Below are positions 1-10,911 of a stretch of DNA of 64,000 nt, piece after piece. The stretch lies in assembly GCA_947396885.1 (NCBI GenBank), contig OX377206.1, forward strand, positions 92,005,960 through 92,069,959, read 5' to 3'. The DNA comes from Heligmosomoides polygyrus polygyrus (Eukaryota; Nematoda; Chromadorea; Rhabditida; Heligmosomidae). The notes beneath the pieces are model-generated. The model worked only from the letters and a program-made list of their open reading frames with translations, ran no database searches and was not told the origin of the DNA. The stretch's first letter is position 1; each line of letters opens with the position of its first letter. The position numbers and the translations under genes are program-made.

Positions 1-75
1 CCATACACACAACGTCTGGTGTACAACCCCACTCGACTTCATACCAGATGACACTCTAACAGGTGCAGCTTTCAG

Positions 76-3000
76 AGTGCCGTTGTACCGTGTGGAGTAC
101 AGCAGCGCCATAGACATGTGGCTGGACAAGTTCGAACGCACCAAGGGACCGTTGACGATCATGAAGGCCGACGAGTTCAGGGAGCGAAGCATCAACCAGA
201 TCGCTGCGGTCCGCATCAGAACTGAGCACACGAAGCATCCTAGCCGAAAACCTCCACGATTTCAGGCGATTCGAAGTCAAGTCGTGAACAGTGGATGTCA
301 GCATGTAGTGATTGACAATCTCCAGTTCCTGGTTAACCAGACGACAATGAGCGACGATCAGTCGAGCAGTTTGGAACGTTTCCATTTGCAGGTACTTCAT
401 TTCTCGCGGATCCGTACCGTATTGATGAAAAGGTTAAGAAACGAATATGAGCAACAATTCCATACTGACGGACTGTTCGACGGATGTTCAGTTGGGATTA
501 AAATTTTACGCCAGATAGCAAGCCAATTCGCACCAGGGATGTGCGTATATGACTTTTGAAACTTCATGAATTATAATGACAAGAATGGAACAAGAACCGT
601 GGAAGCGAGTCATATAGGGAGATTCCCCACCCCTCAATTAGTATAAAAATATGTTTATTTTTTGCCAAGTCGTTAAACCCAAGGAGTAGGGGCCACAATG
701 GGATACGGCGCATCCCGAGTTTGGAGGTCTTGTACGCCCGCGATGCCCCTGCCGGCAAGCGTCTCGGAGCGCAGTGGAAGTGTGGTTGCTTGTTAAAATG
801 CAACCAGTCGGTTGATTTGGGGGTTTTGACGTCTATACCATTTTCAGACGTTTTCTGCCCATTTTCTTGCTGTACGCTGTGGGGAGCATCTTTCTTGCAA
901 CTTGTTTATTACTGACCGGTTTTCTAATCACAAGACAATGAGAAAGCTATTCAACATAATGATGTATAAACGCTCAACACCTTCGAGGTCCTTTAGTAAG
1001 CTGGCCGTCCGTTCGGCCAGCTTGATTTCTTCCCTCGAAGATTTCTTGTCTAAAGGTGGACCACAGTTCAACGTGAGCAGGTGGATCACCACTCCACCAT
1101 TGTAGGTGTTAGGTTTTAAGAACCTTCAGCAGACTTATGATTTCTAGGTGACAGACAATGATGAGGGAAAGAGTGTATCGATGCTATTTAGGTTAATTTG
1201 CGGTTCCACAGACCGCGATTCTCACTTGAGCCACCTCCGACGTCACATCCTGGTCTCTTTTGAAAATTCGAGCAGGACAGTTTTCCAGAGGTCATTGAAA
1301 TATGTATGGAAACAAACTGTGAGAGCCTGCAACCTTCATACGCTGCCCGTATTGTGCCCAATGCTGCTTCATGCACTTTGTGCCTGCGTATCACTGATGT
1401 TGAACATTTCTACATCATCATGTTGAATACCACAGCATTCAGCAGGAAAATTAGGCATTAAAACGTCTGAAAATGGTATAGACGTCAGAATTCCCAAATT
1501 TTATCCAGTCAGTCGAAATGCAAAAATGCAGCACCGCACAAGAACCAAACCCCCGACAATTCCACTGCGCTCCGAGCCTTTTGCCGGCAAAGGCATCGCG
1601 GGCCTACAAGACCCCCAAACTCGTGATGCGCCGTATTCCACTGTGACTTTAAGGACACCTACTCCTTCGGTTCAACGACTTGGCAGAAAATAAACATATT
1701 TTATACTAATTGAGGGATGGGGATTATCCCTATATGGCTCGCTCCCCCCGTTAAGACATACACTTCAGACTCTTCCCTTGTGAGACAATCCTTGGGGTTC
1801 CATTCTTGTCACGGTTCTTGTTCCATTCTTGCCATTATAATTCATGAAGTTTCAAAAGTCATATACGCACATCCCTGGTGCGAATTGGCTTGCATCTGGC
1901 GTAAAATTTTAATCCCAACTGAACACCCGTCGAACAGTCCGTCAGTGTGGAATTGTTGCTCTGTCCTTGCATGTAGACCACGTTATTCTTGTCCATCTCA
2001 ACAATCAGACAGCTTCGCCCGTTTTGAATTCTTCTTGGAATGGAATATTAGCAACTCCAAGCGTTAATAGATGGTCAGTTAATCGTAATCCTCATTTTTA
2101 TCTACAGGACCGCTTCGTTGGACACATGCGAGCCTTGGCGACGCAGTTCGGCGTGCACGTCACGATGGTGGTCCATCCTAGAAAAACTGACGTGAGCCAA
2201 CCGTTTTATTACACAACTCAATGAGTGCACTGACAATTGACAATTACCTTCAATTTCAGGGAGAAGCCGATTTGGATATTCAACACTTCGGAGGCTCTGC
2301 TCGGGTAACGCAGGAGGCGGACAACGTGCTGGCTATCCAGAGAAGACGTGACGAGCGCGATCGTGGAAAATTCAGAAAATTCCTCTATGTAAGTGAAAAA
2401 AAATTTCAACACCTTCGCCTATGCAGCTAATATATTTCTGAAAACCTTCCGAACAAGAATTTTATTGCTCACTACAGGAATGTTGTGATATATCATTGGA
2501 CTGGGCGCGGGAAGCGCAGTCGGTGGTGCCACTGGCTGTCGCGTGCGCCTGATACCAGGTTCCTGGTTCGGCTTTCCCGCCCCGGCCAACCAAGCCTTCC
2601 ACCTGCGAATAGGAACCAGACTTGTCTGTAAACAATAAGGCGCGGATTTGTTCATCAGTCGCCTACCGCAAACCATTGCATGGCCAAGTACGCATTCAAA
2701 TCGCCTTCAAGACATTCCGTGGAAGTAGGATGCGTGGCGCATCCCAAAAGAGATTGAGTAAGGCCATTCTTTATCATTTTATCGCTTATCAATGGATCAG
2801 GCCTGTAGACATGGACATCGGAGTCGGTGTGGTGGATGACCTTCACTTTTGTGCCTTCGTATGAGAAGTAGTCGTTCACTTTAGACATAGGATAATGGTG
2901 GTTTTGGTATTGATTGCTTCATCAAAGCTGCCTGCCTCCACCCCCTCCCCCCTTCAGGGTCTTCCAATCACCTTTGCTTCCCAGATCTATCCTAGTCGGC

Positions 3001-4693
3001 AGAGGCAACTCTCCCTGAGGTGACAGTTGCCTCTGCACTATCACGCCACCCCGCCATGTCACTTGAATTTGCCCAAGAGCCGTCATTGTTATGGAACAGC
3101 AGGTGAAGCTCTTGGACAACTTCAAGGAAAGGAATTCTTAGAAAAAGTACCGTGTGTCCCCCTCCGACTGGAATAGGTCCTGCTTAGTTAGCTTGGCACG
3201 TCTTAGGTGGTAGATACGAGACGCTCGTACTCTGCACGCTAACGTACATACATATGTTCTCGAGCTTCTGAACACAGAATTCCTCTTGAAGGCTCTCAAG
3301 CGTTCGTGGCTTTTAACGCTGCGAACGATGTAGGAAGCCAGCAGGCCTTCTTGAAGAGTAAAGATCTCATCTGGTGATCGCCCTGGAATCCATAGAATCT
3401 TGCGTTCTTCTCTCCTCAGAACGACCAAGACCCGGCTTTAAGAAGGCATGACGTTCACAACAGATTTCTTAAGCTGTTCCTTGTGGTAACGCAGTTGGAG
3501 GAGGCGCCGGCTGTCGCGGCCAAATACGTGTTTAAGAATTGGCCCCACGACGTACCGTAGAAGTAGGATGCGTGGCGTATCCCAAAAGATGTTAATGACC
3601 AACGCTCCTTGCTCTGTCCTTTATCCCTATTCCACCATATGCTTATCCAGTAGGCGCATTGTGGAGCAGTCGCCAGCTGTCTCATGAGCATGAATAGAGG
3701 TTCTTGGTTCGGGTCCTGCTCAGGCCGATCAAGTCTTCATCCCTCAGGCCCCGTTTACACTCCATCGCGGCGCGACGGGAGGCCACGTATAGTGGCCATA
3801 TTGATTGTGCGACGTGATCGATCAATTTGGCCCCATTGCGTAGCCATCGCGTCGCGCCGCGACGAAGTATAGACGGGGCCTCAGGGATTGGCTAATCGCT
3901 ATCGATCTTTTGAGCGATGAATCACAACTTCCTCGACGTGTGGTAGAAGTTGAATGCGTCGTGCCTCCCGAACATGGATTAACTAATGCCGCATGGTATC
4001 CTCGTTCTTTATTCACCATTTGCCTCAAAAGGACAAAGACGTTGGTAATCAATACCATTTGAGACGAGCCACGCATTCTACTTCTATGGGATGTCGTGGA
4101 AACGATTTAAATGCATATTTGGCCATACAATGACTTACTGCGCCCAGCCGATGAACAAGCCTGCGCTTTATCCTTCCAAGACGAGTCCGGTACCAATTCA
4201 CCAGCCCCTGAGGGAAGGCTTGGTTCGCCTGAGCGGGAAATCCGAAGAGGAACCTGGTCTCGGGTGCGGGCAACAGCCGGTACCTCCTCCGACTGCGTTA
4301 CACGCGCGCATTTGCTTTATTTCTAATGAAATAGTCCCTCTCGACCACTAGTTAGGAAACCGAATGTAGCATACCTATGCTCTCTGTGCACATTGGCTTA
4401 AATTTATGTTTTTTTTTCTATTTTCTTGGACAGATTGGTTCTCGCTTTCCTCGTTTTGCGTTCGGTTTTCATATTCTTTCGTTCATTACCTTACCCATCA
4501 GCTGCTATACCTACTTTATGTTTATTTTTCAACAAACTTCGGAAAGTTTCGTACAATATATTTATACGTGAATTCATTTTAGATTCTGAAGAATCGCTAC
4601 GGAGGGCGTAAGGTCGAGACTGATCAACTGGAAATGGTGTTTCAACCGGGCACGTATTCACATACCATCATCGATCATTCGCTGAAAGTTTGA
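76..4693 (+). CDS. TWNK: Twinkle mitochondrial DNA helicase, 3' part (five exons)
   Basis: Twinkle is the hexameric SF4 helicase that unwinds mtDNA at the mitochondrial replication fork. I read exons at 76-208, 266-391, 2108-2191, 2260-2388 and 4583-4693 (TGA stop). All junctions after the first are phase 0, with acceptors GATTTCAG, TCTACAG, AATTTCAG and CATTTTAG. Exon 2 carries the Walker B region HVVIDNLQF; exon 3 carries HVTMVVHPRKTD; exon 4 carries GSARVTQEADNVL, the Q-rich SF4 motif. The last exon encodes ILKNRYGGRK and about 26 further residues. The N-terminal half with Walker A lies outside the window. The first internal intron (209-265, 57 nt, donor GGTCCGC) is a multiple of three and has no stop, but removing it restores the spacing between the SI residues and the Walker B motif that I recall for vertebrate Twinkle. 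The 1.7-kb and 2.2-kb introns are packed with repeats. The exons are uninterrupted, so the gene looks functional. Confidence 0.88.
447..1963. mobile_element. Fold-back element (family FB1) in Twinkle intron
   Basis: Two arms face each other. The left arm runs about 447-988. The right arm runs about 990-1963 and is its reverse complement, with extra internal sequence. Both arms contain a TATA-like block (AGTATAAAAATATG), a tRNA-like SINE segment beginning GGAGCGCAGTGG, and part of a short ORF seen intact at 53036-53224. The element fills nearly the whole intron between Twinkle exons 2 and 3. A second head-to-head copy lies at 52.3-54.0 kb. This may be a DNA transposon with very long terminal inverted repeats or two head-to-head copies of one element. 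No transposase was seen. Confidence 0.7.
2511..2785 (+). repeat. tRNA-derived SINE, near full length
   Basis: The copy starts with a Pol III A-box-like AGCGCAGTCGG. A B-box region GGTTCCTGGTTCGG follows, then the family body (CCAACCAAGCCTTCC, GACTTGTCTG, GGCCAAGTACGCATTC, GTAGGATGCGTGGCGC). It ends in the TTTATC-rich tail. It lies in Twinkle intron 4. At least fifteen copies of this family occur in the window on both strands. Confidence 0.8.
2786..3483. other. Intron sequence without recognised feature
   Basis: This is the part of Twinkle intron 4 between two SINE copies. ORFs here have no recognisable family match, and I saw no conserved motif. Confidence 0.5.
3484..3632 (+). repeat. Internally deleted tRNA-derived SINE
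   Basis: The head (TGGTAACGCAGTTGGAGGAG, CGCCGGCTGTCGCG) is joined directly to the tail (GGCCAAATACGTG, GTAGGATGCGTGGCG, TCCTTTATCC). The B box and the middle of the element are missing, so this copy cannot carry a normal Pol III promoter. Confidence 0.7.
3661..4016 (+). repeat. Diverged SINE split by a palindromic MITE
   Basis: Head remnants (AGCAGTCG, GTTCTTGGTTCGGG) and the SINE body run to about 3746. They resume at about 3881 and continue to a GTTCTTTATTC tail. The interruption is the element at 3747-3880, which therefore inserted after the SINE. Confidence 0.65.
3747..3880. mobile_element. PIF/Harbinger-like palindromic MITE
   Basis: The 134-bp element begins GGCCCCGTTTACAC and ends with the inverse GTATAGACGGGGCC. 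It folds over most of its length (CGTCGCGCCGCG against CGCGGCGCGACG, TGGCCA arms) and is flanked by TCA on both sides. The 3-bp TNA target duplication and GGCC termini fit PIF/Harbinger MITEs. A second copy is at 61243-61378. Confidence 0.75.
4031..4309 (-). repeat. tRNA-derived SINE, near full length
   Basis: Reverse-complement copy of the window's SINE family. Tail-side motifs CCACGCATTCTACTTC and CATATTTGGCCATACAATG come first. GGTACCAATTCACC, GGCTTGGTTCGCC, AGGAACCTGG and the A-box complement CTCCTCCGACTGCG follow. It sits close behind Twinkle's last exon. Confidence 0.8.
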
Positions 4694-5377
4694 CACGTCA
4701 TTTTGTATCCACTATCTCTCTGAACTCAATACTCGATATTTGCTCGGTGTTTCTTATATTGACAGCGCTTTAATTGTTATTTAATGGTGCAATAGTCGTG
4801 TTGTGCTGTATAATTATATCATCGTACTTTCAACGAAACTGTACTATTTCGATAAAGGTGTCTCTCTTGCTCTACAGCTGCAAACAGCTACTTTCCGAAC
4901 ACATATGTAGCCTACATATAACGTTTCGGAAACGTTCAATTTTCTTGTCGAAAGCTCGTCGAATGCTCTGTTACGGTCTAGACCTAATAAGTACTTTCCT
5001 AATTCGAACGGCCGCAACAAACGGTCCATCTAAGGATGGATGCGCATCATATTCTACGCGCTATCGTCGAAGTACTCTGAATGACTTTCGGACTTCGAGC
5101 AGTTCAGAACTCCGCAGACTAGATGCTTCAGCTATGTGTGTCGAGGTCTTGAAGTCATCATGGCCAACGACCTAGTGATGGAACTGCACATTAGGAAATG
5201 AGCGACTTGTGGAGCTTTCAGTAGCGTCGAAGAAGTCGTGAAGCAGAAGAAGAACCTCCGTTTCACGTTGCGCAACAAGAAGTCGAGGGAGCGACGCCTG
5301 GAGTGACGCGATTCCCGCAGGTGCCTCCCTTGCTGACGTTCGAAAATTAGAGGCGTTGTCATATACACCAGATCATC
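4694..5377. other. Twinkle downstream region, no recognised gene
   Basis: AT-rich sequence follows the Twinkle stop and includes the presumed 3' UTR; no canonical AATAAA is obvious near the stop. The long ORF at 4774-5175 has no recognisable motif. The part after about 4970 may be the upstream end of the LINE fragment that follows. Confidence 0.4.
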
Positions 5378-5562
5378 GAAAATTAGGTGGACCGAACATG
5401 TAACGCTTTTCGTAGACACCCGCTGGACGAGAGTCATCACCGACTGGATACCATGGGATTTCTAGAGAACACAACGCATTGATCGGACTTTTTCGTGAAC
5501 AGTGCTGAGCTAACGAGATGACAGCCTGGAGAAATTGTGCTCACTAGACTGTGGCACGAATT
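5378..5562 (+). mobile_element. RTE-like LINE C-terminal remnant
   Basis: The translation contains RWTEHV, DTRWTRVITDWIPWD and RSDFFV in order. This resembles the segment following the reverse transcriptase in nematode RTE-type LINEs (RWTRAV-DWIPRD-RWSDFF pattern, recalled). The frame is broken and no RT catalytic domain is present. Confidence 0.55.
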
Positions 5563-5907
5563 AAAATAAAGCGACATGCATAGTGAAGCAGCCAAGAAAA
5601 GGTGCTGAAGGCGCATGATTGAAATAAATTTATTCATTGTCGTATCTCTCTCTCCTTATGTTCAATTCAATCACTCGCGACAGATGTCACAACAGCTTCC
5701 GATTCGTTGATGTGGGTGTACGCACTCGAATTAGCGGCTGAAATGCAATCCAGTGAGCTTTTTCTTCGACAGAGACAGGGCGTCTCCAAGACTTACCAGA
5801 GTGTAGTCGCTTTGGTGATGTTCTCGAGAGTCTCCACCGACAGCGACCACAGTTAGGCCAAGCATGGCGACAATGCTGCAACAGGGCACGTTAGGTCGTT
5901 TAACAAG
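5563..5907. other. No recognised feature
   Basis: Short ORFs only. AATAAA-like strings near 5569 and 5624 could belong to the preceding LINE remnant. Confidence 0.4.
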
Positions 5908-5975
5908 GGTACCTACCAGGGTCCTTAATTCGTGTCCCGATCAGGTCAACCAAGCCTTCTATCCCTCTGGGATAC
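5908..5975 (+). repeat. SINE fragment
   Basis: Contains TACCAGGGTCC, CAGGTCAACCAAGCCTTC and TATCCCTCTGGG, the central part of the tRNA-derived SINE. Head and tail are absent. Confidence 0.6.
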
Positions 5976-6596
5976 TTCTGCAACTATCTAGAATACCTTC
6001 TAAATTAAGTTGGAGGGCCTTCTACCTTCCCGTGAAGTCTTTCACATTAAGCTGATCTCCTTAAGGATAAACGGGACGATTTTCGATCCAATTAGAGGCT
6101 GTTAAAGACAAAGCGAATGCGTTTTGAAAGCCAACTGGTGGGGTATTTGTAAGCTAGTTGCCAGTTGGGTAAGTGACAATGAACCATGAATGTATAGACA
6201 GTTACTTCTTAGATATTCTATGCGCTATGCATTTTCTATAAAAGGAATTCTGTGCATTTTTATTTAAAAACATTCAAATTATTTAAAAACACCTTTGTTG
6301 AGTGTATGAAGCAAATAAATAAATAAACGTCGACGACCCGCTGTTAAGCCTACGTAAAAATAAGTATCGCGACTTTCTCGCGATCATAGGACGATTTCGT
6401 GGGATATTGTAAAAAAAATTCTCTTAGAGCTTTATCAGAATGTGGCACAATGCAAACAAAAAACTCCTTATAAAGAGTCATATGGGAAACTTCACAAGGC
6501 GCTCTTCTCATGTTCCTTTTTTTCTATTCTTTATTCTCTTGTAAAATGTTATTAGCATGATCTATTGTGTATTGTATTTATGAAAAATACATTTTT
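5976..6596. other. AT-rich stretch without recognised gene
   Basis: An AATAAATAAATAAA run lies near 6315 and poly-A/T tracts follow. It directly precedes the SL1-like sequence, so any snRNA-type promoter (PSE) would lie here. I could not identify one by eye. Confidence 0.4.
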
Positions 6597-6624
6597 GGTT
6601 TAATTACCCAAGTCTGAGGTAAAC
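6597..6624 (+). ncRNA. SL1-like spliced-leader RNA sequence (possible pseudogene)
   Basis: GGTTTAATTACCC followed by AAGTCTGAG matches the 22-nt nematode SL1 leader at 21 positions (one T-to-C change at position 18). It is followed immediately by GTAAAC, as in SL1 RNA genes, and not by mRNA sequence. The stem-loop partners TTACC and GGTAA around the splice site are kept. I do not see the expected Sm site (AATTTTGG type) in the next 80 nt, and the rest diverges from what I recall of SL1 RNA. A decayed SL RNA gene copy or a variant is most likely. Retained donor bases argue against an SL-bearing processed mRNA copy. Confidence 0.6.
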
Positions 6625-7147
6625 TGTCGTCTGCCACTCGTGTATGTGTGTACCGACGGACATAAACTGAACCACCGACAATATAGCTTAATAAATACGG
6701 GCGAGCTTACAGATGCTCTAGGACGTTATTCTCACGCCGCGCAAATAGTTGGTGGAGTGGAGGCGAAGGAAGGGGGGGGGGGAGACCTCGGGTTTCAACA
6801 TTTCCCCAGCTTATGTGCGCCACATCCATGGCGGCAAGGAGAGTATCTGGGCCTGAACCGATGTCGATTTCAGTTTTCGGACCTGTTCCTCTGTTAGAAG
6901 ATTAAAATTAAGCGGATGAATAATATGTTGATGAGAATCGAAGAACAAAGTATGAAAATCTGCTGAAAAAATGCTCGCTCCGTTAGATAGTGTTGCTACC
7001 CATCCTAGGTGCAACCCCAATTAACACCCTATTGAATTCGTCCCTGCAAAACGTAGAATTTGGATGTGAAAGCTATGCGTAATTTGGCTTAATCTGCAAA
7101 CATGTCGATTTCACAACACTATTTAGGAAGAGAAATATCACCGAGTA
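6625..7147. other. No recognised gene
   Basis: Contains a run of about 10 G near 6773. Nothing else is identifiable. Confidence 0.4.
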
Positions 7148-7373
7148 CAAGGATGAAGGAAAATGATGGCGTGAAACAATCCCTTTGGGATACACATGCA
7201 TTCTACCTCTATGGGATGTCGTCGAAGCAATTTGAACACGAATTGTTCCTATACAGTGACTTGAATTACTTCGGGATGGAAGGCTTAGTTGGCGTGCGCT
7301 AGAAATCCTAACCAGGAAGCTCGAATTAGGTCACGCGACATCTGACTCCTCCTCCGGCTGCGCTACCATGCGC
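7148..7373 (-). repeat. tRNA-derived SINE, diverged
   Basis: Reverse-complement family motifs are present: CAATCCCTTTGGGAT, GCATTCTACCTCTATGGG, GGAAGGCTTAGTTGGC, and the A-box complement CTCCTCCGGCTGCGCTAC. Confidence 0.7.
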
Positions 7374-7729
7374 CTTGTGTACAAAAGGATGTATGAGAAT
7401 GTGCGACAGTTCTAACTTTCCAATCCTATCTCCGGCTAGAAAATTGCTACTAGCTACCATTTGAAACCAAATTTAACTAACCCTACCTTATCATAATGGC
7501 TAACTATTAAGCGAAATGATGATAACTTGAAATTGGATTTCGTAGCAAAACCTTCGGTCCGATTTATAGTATGCGTTCGCACATGTGCACGCATGCAGGG
7601 GGTGGAATGCACGGCGCAATCCAGCAGCGAAGCGCGATTGGCAATTTGCCTGCTTACCGTAGCACAAGATTTTTAGAAGTGGTTCAAGACCTTCAGTATA
7701 CTGCTAACTATATAAAAGAGCGGCTGTCC
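7374..7729. other. No recognised feature
   Basis: Short unsupported ORFs only. Confidence 0.35.
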
Positions 7730-8070
7730 GTCTATCCGTCTGTCCGAGGACTTTCAAAGACGTCGCGAAACAGGCATCATTGTTCAGAAGACGCGTCACC
7801 GACGTCGTGGTACAACCGTGCGGGGTACAGGAGGGGGATCCAGTAAGAAGAAACCCTTAATGGGGAATCAATAAGGGAAGCAAGGAAAAGGAACAGGAAG
7901 TGGGACCAGGAAAAGGGGACCAGTAAGGTAAAACCAGCAAGAGGAACCAGCAAGAGCGGTCCAGTAAGGGGGACAGGTCTCCGGACCAGATTCAGAAGAC
8001 GTGTCACTAACGTCGTGCCACAAGCGTCCGGGTTTAGAAGACGTGTCACCACGAGCGTTCGTGGTTAGGC
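7730..8070 (-). repeat. Minisatellite-like repeat, related to 47.0-47.6 kb
   Basis: Imperfect units around AGAAGACGTGTCACC recur near 7786, 7994 and 8034. They flank a purine-rich block of repeated CCAGTAAG and CCAGCAAG words. The reverse complement resembles the region 47040-47600. Confidence 0.55.
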
Positions 8071-8687
8071 GATGTGTCTCCGATGTTTGGAGGCCAAACC
8101 CCCTCTCTCTAACCAGACGTTTGATAGTCGCTAAGCCGCTGAACGTTTAGTTGTTAATAGCACTTGGTACTCCAAAGACATCAAGCCAACGCAGAGGTTT
8201 CTGCCTTGAATGCGTTTGCAACTCCTTTGAGAGGTCACTTAATTGAAGCGGGCGGGCAGTGCATACATGCCGTTAATGCTGCCGGCGGAGGGCTAATGGA
8301 CGTTGACTTTTTAAGTGATCCGCTAGAAGCCATGCTCCATTGAAGTAGACGAAACATAACAAGGTTTCCTCATTGACTGCCTTTAGCCCGTTACCGTCAC
8401 AACGGCCACCCGCCCGCGCATGACTTGCGCACGCACGTCAGCCGCCCTTGTGAATTGCCACATTGACGTCGCATAAATAAGTACATGCATGAGGATTTCG
8501 AAATAATTGCACGACAGACCGCGACTTCTTTAGCCCTATGACAGTGATTTGAACATTCCTATCTTCAAACACCACGAAGTTTCTCAGCCATGCAAAGCAA
8601 AAATGGATTTTTACCAGTTTGTCTGGGAAAACATGACTAATACATACTGACTTGCCCATTGGTTGGCTACGGTAAGCAATTGTACAG
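8071..8687. other. No recognised feature
   Basis: I see no coding motif or clear repeat in this stretch. Confidence 0.35.
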
Positions 8688-8800
8688 GCTTAATTCACAT
8701 TCAAATTGCCCAACGATAGCAGGAAGAAGTTGAATTCAGAGCGCAGCTCGCAAAAGAAATTAACTAACGCCGAACTTTATCCTTTTATCCTTAAACGCTT
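8688..8800 (+). repeat. SINE 3' fragment
   Basis: Contains CATTCAAATTGCC, AGGAAGAAGTTGAATTC and the family tail TAACGCCGAACTTTATCC. Only the 3' third is present, the usual form of 5'-truncated copies. Confidence 0.55.
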
Positions 8801-10202
8801 GTTAGTATAAACATGCCATTGTGCAGTTTTTAGCCTTTTCTGAGCATATACTGTACTAGAGAGGTAGCAATGACACGTTAAAAAGCGATAAACTGCTCTG
8901 AGCCATTGCTTATGTAGGACACGGATAAAGCTCAGAACATTCAAGCACAACCTCAGTACAAAAGATACAAGCGCGGCTGCAAACCTACCTTTACAATTCT
9001 CAGAGGAATTTAGAACTGTACGGAAGACGTCAGGACTGAAGAAAAGACACTTTTTGGAAGAGCCGAAGCTGTCAAGAGGCTACCTGATATTCACATAATC
9101 AAGTGGATTCACCCGATCTTATTGTAGCCTACTAATTGACATCCATTTACAAAAAAAAAAATCATGTGGTACAGTATACTAACCAGCATGAAGCATCGTT
9201 TTACTACTCCCATGATAATTTTCACCACCTGTCATCAAGAAATAAATGCATCATTTGTTACTATTTTATTCAAATTGAACTCTTTGTAATCCTACTATAT
9301 CTCATGTACTAAACATTTACAATTCTTTTGAAAATTGAAATTTAATAATAAAATTATTATTTCTTCTACAAGTAAAACAAATCAGACGTCTCCTTCACAA
9401 CCGCCGGCAGGGAAATCGAGTTAAATAACAACTCCCACAGTAATGCAATGTTGAAGAGAGTGGTCTCTACTTGGTCAAATAGCGAAAGGAACGTTCTTCT
9501 ACATTGAAAGGATAGGATATCTTCCCATAAGGAAGAAGGTAGTTGGCTTTTGGTGCTGCCAACAAAAGCTCTTAAAACTGTTTAGATCTGGACTTGCCTT
9601 CCAGGAATATTTGAAGAAAACAAGTCGCTTGAAGCGGCGAACTGAAATGATGATTCCATAACGTCTCCTCGTCGAAAGCCCGGAACAAAATCCTACAAGT
9701 AGTTGACGAAGAGAAACAGTATTCTACTACGCCAACGACTAGGCTTACGCAACACACAAAATTTGGAGTAGCTGAGATATAGTAGGAATACAATCAGTTC
9801 AAATAATGACTGTTAACATCTCCCAGTTCTTCATTCTAGACGCTGCGCTTAGTTAAACTATTGTCATAATGAAGCTAAAGTAGTAAAATGAACTTGTAGA
9901 GCTATAAAAAAAGATATACCCTAATAAATAAGAGCGGTAAACTAACTTGGAATTCAGATAGGGTTTGGAATTAATCAGAAAAAGGCTTTCTTCAAGTGCA
10001 TCAAATCTACACCACTGAAGCTCGGATACATATAGTATTAGTATTCTGTATGCTATGAAACGACATGCTGAAGCTTACTGTTCAGTAGTCGCGTTAGATA
10101 TGTAGAGAGCTTCGTTAGTGTAGAAAAAACACATTTTCAATGAAACGCGGAAGGACGCGTTAGAATAAAGGACACCCATACACGTTGGCTTTAGTCTATA
10201 TC
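8801..10202. other. AT-rich stretch without recognised gene
   Basis: About 1.4 kb of AT-rich sequence with only short ORFs and no motif that I can assign. Confidence 0.4.
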
Positions 10203-10350
10203 TTAGTGGAATGTGACACGCAATGCATTTCTAGGAAACATCGTAGAGGCAATTTGAATGCGTATTTGGCCAATACCATAACTTGTGGTATCCAAGCGAT
10301 GCAAAAAACAGAGTGTTATTCTTTCCAAATAAGTCTAGACCAATCTATTG
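10203..10350 (-). repeat. SINE fragment
   Basis: Reverse-complement motifs CACGCAATGCATTTCTAG, GGCAATTTGAATGCGTATTT and CTTTCCAAATAAGTCTAG match the 3' half of the SINE family. The tRNA-like head is missing. Confidence 0.55.
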
Positions 10351-10402
10351 AGCCGGGAGATATATTTATTTTGACTTATTTATGTTTTGTATTTATTACA
10401 TA

Positions 10403-10670
10403 GAGCGTGGAGCGCAGTCAGAGGAGGCAGCGGCTCTACGCTCTATGTACCGCACCCGATACCAGGTTCCTGGTTCGGATTTCCCGCCCAGGCCAACCAA
10501 GCCTTCCATCCCTCCGGGGTCGATGAGTTGGTACCAGACTTGTCTGGGAAGGATAAAGCGCTGACATGTTCATCGGCTGGCCACCGCAAGTCATTGTACG
10601 GCCAAATACCTTCAATAGAAATAGAATGCGCGCATCCCAAACGGGATTGAATAACGCCGTTCTTTATCCT
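10403..10670 (+). repeat. tRNA-derived SINE, near full length
   Basis: Begins GGAGCGCAGTCAGAGGAGG and has CCAGGTTCCTGGTTCGG (B-box region), CCAACCAAGCCTTCCATC, GGTACCAGACTTGTCTGG, GGCCACCGCAAGTCATTG and the tail GTTCTTTATCC. One of the best-preserved copies. Confidence 0.8.
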
Positions 10671-10734
10671 TATTTATTACATAATGTGCAGTAGGTCACG
10701 CAGATAACCCCAGGAGGGTCATCTAATCAATAGG

Positions 10735-10911
10735 TGTGGTCACGGGTCACGACCTGGCGGGGCTAGGCGCGCCTAGGCGAGGATAAATAGCCAGCGTCGG
10801 AAGGCAGTCAGTCTACTTCTGCCCGTCGCCATCCCACCGTCCTGTCTCTAATAAAGTCTTCTTGGAGCAGTTCGTCTATACTAGTCTTCCTGGAACATGG
10901 AGATGTCGGGC
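10735..10911 (+). mobile_element. LTR (TGT...ACA) with adjacent primer-binding site
   Basis: The block opens TGTGGTCACGGG and closes CTGGAACA at 10897. It has a TATA-like GGATAAATAG at 10781 and a polyadenylation signal AATAAAG at 10850. Immediately after the LTR, TGGAGATGTCGGGC (10898-10911) has the form of a tRNA primer-binding site. These are features of a 5' LTR of a retrotransposon. No gag or pol follows, so it is a remnant. The short LTR (163 bp) would suit a Ty3/Gypsy-type element, but the family is uncertain. Confidence 0.55.

Noticed and set aside
4774..5175. 133-residue ORF downstream of Twinkle
   Set aside because: Low-complexity hydrophobic start, no motif, no splice context; probably 3' flank and LINE-derived sequence.
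6597..6618. SL1 sequence as the 5' end of a retrocopied trans-spliced mRNA
   Set aside because: The bases after the leader are the intronic donor GTAAAC, which would be absent from a spliced mRNA.
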